Positions 4,865 to 7,250 of a stretch of DNA of 7,250 nucleotides are shown in pieces (the stretch's first letter is position 1; each line of letters begins with the position of its first letter). The notes below the pieces were generated by a model, which searched no databases, had not been told where the DNA came from, and was given only the letters and a program-made list of their open reading frames with translations. A program made the position numbers and the translations under genes. Origin of the DNA: Candidatus Segatella caccae (GTDB lineage: Bacteria; Bacteroidota; Bacteroidia; Bacteroidales; Bacteroidaceae); the NCBI GenBank assembly GCA_900556395.1, contig USOQ01000095.1, forward strand, positions 1 through 7,250. Direction: 5' to 3'.

Positions 4865-7009
4865 TTATAGTCCTCTTGCCTTGAGTAAGCCTGAAGCGTC
4901 TGGCTGCTTCATACCTGTAAAGTCTGTAAACATTTCGAGCTGATCTTTGGTGTTTCCACGGCTGAGAATCTTGCTACGGAAAGCTTGGCCCACAGCTGGG
5001 TTAAGTGCACCATGCTGAGCGAAATAGTCGGCTACGTTGACAGCAAGAACCTCTGTCCATAGATAACTGTAATAGCCTGCTGCATAGCCACCTCCCCATA
5101 CATGATTAAAGTAGGTGGTGGAGTAGCGTGGAGGTATCTGTGTGTTGAGAACACCAGCCTTGAAGAGCGCCTCTTTCTCAAAGGCACCAGCCATGTAGAC
5201 AGAAGGTATCTGTTCTGGTGTTAGCTCATGCCATGCCAGGTCGAGGCAGGTGGCAGCTAAGTTTTCGCCCAACGAATAAGCCGTCTGGAAGTTGATGCTC
5301 TTCAGCATACGCTCCTTGAGAGCTGCTGGCATAGGAGCACCTGTCTTTGTGTGACGGGCAAAGTGGTCGAACACTTCAGGGATAGAAGCAAACGACTCAT
5401 TAAACTGTGAAGGCATCTCGACGAAGTCACGGGCTACGGCAGTACCCGAGAGGGTGTTGTACTGACAGTCGGAGAGTATGCCGTGCAAGGCATGACCAAA
5501 CTCATGGAACATAGTGCAAACCTCGTCCCAGGTAATGAGCGATGGTTGACCCTCTGGAGCCTTGGCATTGTTGCACACATTATATATTATAGGAAGCTGT
5601 CCACGCTGTCTGCTCTGCTTAGCGAAGGCGCTCATCCATGCACCGCCACGCTTAGTGGGACGACGGAAGAAGTCGCTATAGAAGAGAGCTAATGGCTTAC
5701 CATTCTTGTCGCTCACCTCGAACACCTTCATGTCGGGATGATAGGTAGGGATGTCCTTGCGCTGTTTGAAGTTAAGACCATAGACCTTGTGTGCAGCATA
5801 GAACACTCCATTGATCTGTACGCTGTCGATATTGAAATAAGGCTTAATCTCGTCGTCTGTAATGTTGAGGAGTTCCTTCTTCATCTTGGCAGAATAGTAG
5901 AAACGATCATAGGGTTGCAGTCTGAAGTCCTTACCCTCGATTTTCTGTGCGTATTCCTCGATAGCCTTGGTCTCAGCTTCTGCCTTAGGAGTGTATTCCT
6001 TGATGAGCTGGTTCAGGAAGTTGTTTACGTTTTGGCTGTTTTTTGCCATGGTTTTCTCGAGCGAGTAGTCAGCATAAGTGTTGTAACCCATGAGTTGTCC
6101 CTTCTCTGCACGCAACTTAGCTATTTCTGTTACGATAGGGAATGTGTTAAAGTCGGGATTGGTGGCGTCGGCACGATGAATGCTTGCTTCGTACACACGA
6201 CGGCGAAGGTCGCGGTTGGCAAGAGAGGCAAGGATAGGTTGCTGGGTGGTGTTGATGATAACCACACAGTAAGGAGCCTTACCGCCACGGCTGTCAGCAT
6301 TCTTCTTGCATTGGGCTATGTCGGCATCGCTGAGACCTGCCAACTCTTCCTTGGTCTGTACCCATACCACAGCGTTGTTGGTGGCTGCAGGTAGCAGGTT
6401 GTCCCATTGTTCCTGTAGTTGTGAGATGCGGGTGTTAATCTGCTTCATGCGCTCCATCTTCTCTGCCTTCAGCAAGGCACCTGAGCGAACGAAGCTCTTG
6501 TAGGTTTCCTCAGTGAGGCGACGATCTTCACCCTTGAGCTTCTTCAACTCGTTGTCGTATACGTATTTGATGCGTTCGAAGAGTTTCTGATTGAAGGAAA
6601 TCTCGTTCTCGAGATCAGTGAGCATTGGCATAACTTTCTTCTGTGTGTCTGCAATGCCCGGAGTCTTGTGTGCACTGGTGAGTCCGAAGAAGACGTTGCT
6701 TACACGGTCGAGCAGCAGTCCACTTTCCTCGAAGGCAAGGATGGTGTTTTGGAAGGTAGGCTTCTTCTTGTTGCTGACAATCTTTTGGATGTTTTCACGC
6801 TGGCTCTTGATGGCAATCTCGAAAGCAGGAAGATAATCGCTTTCCTGAATCTTGCTGAAATCGGGTGCCCCAAAAGGCAGACTACTCTTTACGAGAAGAG
6901 GGTTAGGGGTGGAACAACTGGCACCAGCAGACTGGGCAAAAGTAGAGGTTGGCATCTGCAAAAGTGCTGTGGCCAAGCCGAAGGTGAGTAATGTTTTGTT
7001 TAGTCTCAT
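4865..7009 (-). CDS. dcp: Exported M3-family zinc metallopeptidase, peptidyl-dipeptidase Dcp type (714 aa)
   Basis: A zinc peptidase of family M3 (thimet oligopeptidase group) expected to remove dipeptides from the C-terminus of short peptides. The active site HEFGHALHG (502-510) gives H502 and H506 as zinc ligands and E503 as catalytic base; E531 in RDFVEMPSQFNES is the third ligand at the family's usual 28-residue distance. H636, Y642 and Y649 in YFNHVWGGGYAAGYYSYLW have the spacing of the substrate-binding His and Tyr residues of Dcp. HALHG and RDFVEMPSQ favour Dcp over oligopeptidase A. Residues 1-26 (RLNK, hydrophobic core, STFAQ) look like a signal peptide, so the enzyme is probably periplasmic. 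The ATG at 7009 is preferred: a longer GTG start at 7120 lies upstream of the promoter. It is monocistronic, bounded by a promoter and a strong terminator. Dcp rather than another M3 subtype is likely but unproven. Confidence 0.93.
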   Translation of the reverse strand: MRLNKTLLTFGLATALLQMPTSTFAQSAGASCSTPNPLLVKSSLPFGAPDFSKIQESDYLPAFEIAIKSQRENIQKIVSNKKKPTFQNTILAFEESGLLLDRVSNVFFGLTSAHKTPGIADTQKKVMPMLTDLENEISFNQKLFERIKYVYDNELKKLKGEDRRLTEETYKSFVRSGALLKAEKMERMKQINTRISQLQEQWDNLLPAATNNAVVWVQTKEELAGLSDADIAQCKKNADSRGGKAPYCVVIINTTQQPILASLANRDLRRRVYEASIHRADATNPDFNTFPIVTEIAKLRAEKGQLMGYNTYADYSLEKTMAKNSQNVNNFLNQLIKEYTPKAEAETKAIEEYAQKIEGKDFRLQPYDRFYYSAKMKKELLNITDDEIKPYFNIDSVQINGVFYAAHKVYGLNFKQRKDIPTYHPDMKVFEVSDKNGKPLALFYSDFFRRPTKRGGAWMSAFAKQSRQRGQLPIIYNVCNNAKAPEGQPSLITWDEVCTMFHEFGHALHGILSDCQYNTLSGTAVARDFVEMPSQFNESFASIPEVFDHFARHTKTGAPMPAALKERMLKSINFQTAYSLGENLAATCLDLAWHELTPEQIPSVYMAGAFEKEALFKAGVLNTQIPPRYSTTYFNHVWGGGYAAGYYSYLWTEVLAVNVADYFAQHGALNPAVGQAFRSKILSRGNTKDQLEMFTDFTGMKQPDASGLLKARGL

Positions 7010-7024
7010 GTTGGTCTTTTCTTG

Positions 7025-7057
7025 CAAAGTTACGATTTTTTTCTGATAATCATGCAA
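7025..7057 (-). promoter_or_regulatory. Promoter of the M3 peptidase gene
   Basis: On the minus strand TAACTTTG (7032-7025) matches the -7 consensus exactly, with a TTTTTG tract ending at 7055 in the -33 position, 22 bp upstream. The predicted leader is only about 10 nt. Its position fixes the start at 7009, because the in-frame GTG at 7120 would be upstream of the transcript. Confidence 0.68.
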
Positions 7058-7130
7058 AAACTCATAAAAAAGGATTTCTTTCATCCATCTACGTACACGA
7101 AGACTTCTTCTTTCGTTCACGTAATGAGAT

Positions 7131-7165
7131 AAAAAAAGCCGAGAGGATTTTCGTCCTCTCGGCTT
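7131..7165 (-). terminator. Strong intrinsic terminator of the upstream gene
   Basis: AAGCCGAGAGGA (7136-7147) and TCCTCTCGGCTT (7154-7165) form a perfect 12-bp GC-rich stem with a 6-nt loop. On the minus strand the stem is followed by a run of seven Ts (7137-7131, two of them within the stem). It lies about 34 nt after the stop of the gene entering from the right edge and insulates the peptidase promoter from it. Confidence 0.9.
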
Positions 7166-7198
7166 GAACTTGTATATTACTGATATGGAAGAATCAGA

Positions 7199-7250
7199 TT
7201 AGATCTGCTCGCTCCAGTCCTCCTGGCTCTTACGAACGTAAGTCTGGTAA
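7199..7250 (-). CDS. 3' end of an unidentified gene
   Basis: The last 16 codons of a minus-strand gene read YQTYVRKSQEDWSEQI and then TAA (7201-7199), followed after about 34 nt by a strong terminator. This frame is preferred over the alternative reading that ends further downstream (TRLTFVRARR...) because its composition is more protein-like and its stop is well placed before the terminator. I do not recognise the family from so short a piece. Confidence 0.5.
   Translation of the reverse strand, partial: YQTYVRKSQEDWSEQI

Noticed and set aside
4728..4943. 71-codon plus-strand reading frame at the end of the peptidase gene
   Set aside because: It crosses the terminator hairpin and the A-rich repeats and overlaps the peptidase's last codons; its composition reflects low-complexity sequence.
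5738..6394. 218-codon plus-strand reading frame opposite the M3 peptidase
   Set aside because: It lies entirely antisense to a well-supported conserved enzyme, has no recognisable domain, and is cysteine- and valine-rich as expected for the reverse complement of coding DNA.
7010..7120. GTG start giving the M3 peptidase 37 extra N-terminal residues (MNERRSLRVRRW...)
   Set aside because: The extension is charged and hides a clear signal peptide starting at the ATG read from 7009. The promoter at 7025-7057 also lies within the extension, so it would not be transcribed from that promoter.

Overview
The window looks like a chromosomal segment from a Bacteroidales bacterium, most likely Prevotella or a close relative (Segatella, Hoylesella). 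Three things point there: the first 83 residues of ribosomal protein S1 read like the Prevotella/Bacteroides form; the promoters fit the Bacteroidetes pattern (TAnnTTTG at -7, a TTG/TTTG element about 21 bp upstream) and no Shine-Dalgarno sequences are evident; and two proteins carry signal peptides ending in the 'AQ' style common in the phylum. The exact species is inference.

Every recognisable gene is on the minus strand, so transcription runs from high to low coordinates. In that order: the last codons of an unidentified gene (7250-7199) with a strong 12-bp terminator (7165-7131); a secreted M3-family zinc metallopeptidase of the Dcp type (7009-4865) with its own promoter and a strong hairpin terminator (4789-4742); an intergenic region with A-rich GGTAAAAAAGT repeats; a MATE-family efflux pump (4457-3087) followed 57 bp later by an AraC-family regulator (3029-2175), apparently one transcription unit with a promoter at 4514-4482 and a terminator overlapping the regulator's last codons; a secreted endonuclease I family nuclease (2049-489) broken by a one-base frameshift; and the start of rpsA (250 to beyond position 1), whose promoter lies inside an inverted repeat.

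The genes do not form one pathway. The pump and regulator plausibly act together in export of a toxic compound. The peptidase and nuclease are both exported and could serve peptide and nucleic acid breakdown in the periplasm or outside the cell. rpsA is core translation machinery.

The most unusual feature is the frameshifted nuclease. The two overlapping frames join into one 519-residue protein if a single base is removed from an AAA run at 1363-1365: signal peptide, EndoI nuclease, glycine-rich linker, beta-rich domain, and a tail resembling a type IX secretion sorting signal. As written, the first frame stops before the end of the nuclease fold and loses the export tail. I see no phage-defence system, CRISPR array, integrase, transposase, tRNA or rRNA.
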